Positions 63,547-64,000 of a stretch of DNA of 64,000 bases are shown piece after piece. Each line of letters starts with the position of its first letter. Positions within the stretch are counted from its first letter, which is position 1. The stretch covers positions 1-64,000 of the forward strand of contig NZ_AUIF01000044.1 in assembly GCF_000423565.1 (NCBI RefSeq), given 5' to 3'. Below the pieces are notes generated by a model. It worked only from the letters and a program-made list of their open reading frames with translations. It did no database searches and had not been told where the DNA came from. Origin of the DNA: Runella zeae DSM 19591. Its GTDB lineage: Bacteria; Bacteroidota; Bacteroidia; Cytophagales; Spirosomataceae. The translations under genes were made by a program, and so were the position numbers.

Positions 63547-64000
63547 TTAGGAAGTTCTTTTGTGCCACCATGAGGCCAACAGCGAACCTGTTACGTTCAT
63601 CAATGGTCCGAAAATAGCGGGCGCTAACCCCACCGTCGCGATTTTGCCCATTTCTTTGGCAATACCTGAAGCCAAACCACCATTCTGCATTCCGACTTCT
63701 ATCGCAATAGTCCGGCAGTCGCGTTCATTCATTTTACACAAACGAGCCGACCAATAGCCTAGAAAGTAGCCAGTCAAATTGTGGATCAATACCAACAACA
63801 ATAAAATAGGCCCAATGCTCACCAGATTGTCGCGTCCCGCAGCAGTGATAACTACAATCGAAAACCCAATCCCAAACATGGAGATAAGCGGCATGGCATC
63901 GTCAAGCCATTGGATTTTGCCACTGAACAAGCGGTTGAAAAGCAGTCCCGCTCCGATAGGCAAAATCACCATTTTCATAATATCCCACATCATATGCCAA
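63547..64000 (-). CDS. Bile acid:sodium symporter (BASS)-family transporter, C-terminal part
   Basis: Only the C-terminal 151 codons lie within the window; the reading frame is open up to the edge. At least four hydrophobic segments are seen. The stretch RTIAIEVGMQNGGLASGIAKE is the core signature of BASS/ASBT sodium symporters, crossing the substrate site. It lies 9 bases before the kinase gene on the same strand, so all three genes at this end look like one operon importing and breaking down an organic acid or related compound. The missing N-terminal half is beyond the window. Confidence 0.85.
   Translation of the reverse strand, partial: WHMMWDIMKMVILPIGAGLLFNRLFSGKIQWLDDAMPLISMFGIGFSIVVITAAGRDNLVSIGPILLLLVLIHNLTGYFLGYWSARLCKMNERDCRTIAIEVGMQNGGLASGIAKEMGKIATVGLAPAIFGPLMNVTGSLLASWWHKRTS

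Overview
The window looks like a chromosomal segment of a Bacteroidota bacterium of the order Cytophagales (Spirosomataceae-like; genus not resolved). The evidence is the 5' part of a 16S rRNA gene at the left edge with Bacteroidota-type leader, promoters of the -33 TTG / -7 TAnnTTTG type, almost no Shine-Dalgarno sequences, a bacillithiol gene (bshB1), a DUF5606 gene, two PorE-like TPR/PD40/OmpA proteins and a Wzi-family outer-membrane protein.

Layout. 1-11.9 kb (all minus strand): 16S rRNA with tandem promoters, bshB1, an M23/LysM endopeptidase, trxB, two tandem PorE-like genes, queE, a transaldolase fused to CBS domains, a heparinase II/III-like gene and DUF5606. 12.1-16.3 kb: a cupredoxin protein and a PQQ-dehydrogenase-like propeller, convergent with a Tat-exported DUF1501 gene. 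16.9-27.5 kb: six tightly packed plus-strand genes (SWIM, DUF5691, MoxR AAA ATPase, DUF5682, HEAT/DUF4132, VWA) that match the component set of the little-studied E. coli yehI/L/M/P/Q cluster. This is the most interesting part of the window. 27.7-35.8 kb (minus): a PSD1 cytochrome protein, a GH109-like oxidoreductase, metG, smpB and a GNAT gene. 36.6-45.2 kb: a large SdrD-B surface protein, DUF418, a TIM-barrel sugar isomerase/epimerase, a radical SAM/SPASM protein, an SDR dehydrogenase and fucP. 45.6-54.3 kb: a GH9-deacetylase fusion, a decayed PIN toxin with its presumed antitoxin, an iron alcohol dehydrogenase, a response regulator plus response-regulator-cyclase pair, a bestrophin and a thioredoxin-reductase-like protein. 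54.5-64 kb: Wzi, a phosphoesterase, a sialidase-fucosidase fusion, a DUF4394 lipoprotein, then a minus-strand trio (BASS-type transporter cut by the window edge, APH-like kinase, HpcH aldolase).

How it fits together. The enzymes suggest growth on complex fucosylated glycans: a secreted fucosidase/sialidase-like fusion, a GH109-like protein, FucP and an SDR that could be a fucose dehydrogenase. The six-gene MoxR island sits between PSD1 and DUF1501, which are often adjacent partners in other genomes, so it may be an insertion. Its HEAT/DUF4132 gene has a very A/T-rich first half, as if that part had been exchanged. The intergenic spaces hold several families of palindromic repeats: a two-copy MITE-like element at both 16.4 and 52.7 kb, a tripled terminator at 27.5 kb, an expanded 18-bp array at 34.4 kb, and a palindrome absorbed into the queE reading frame.
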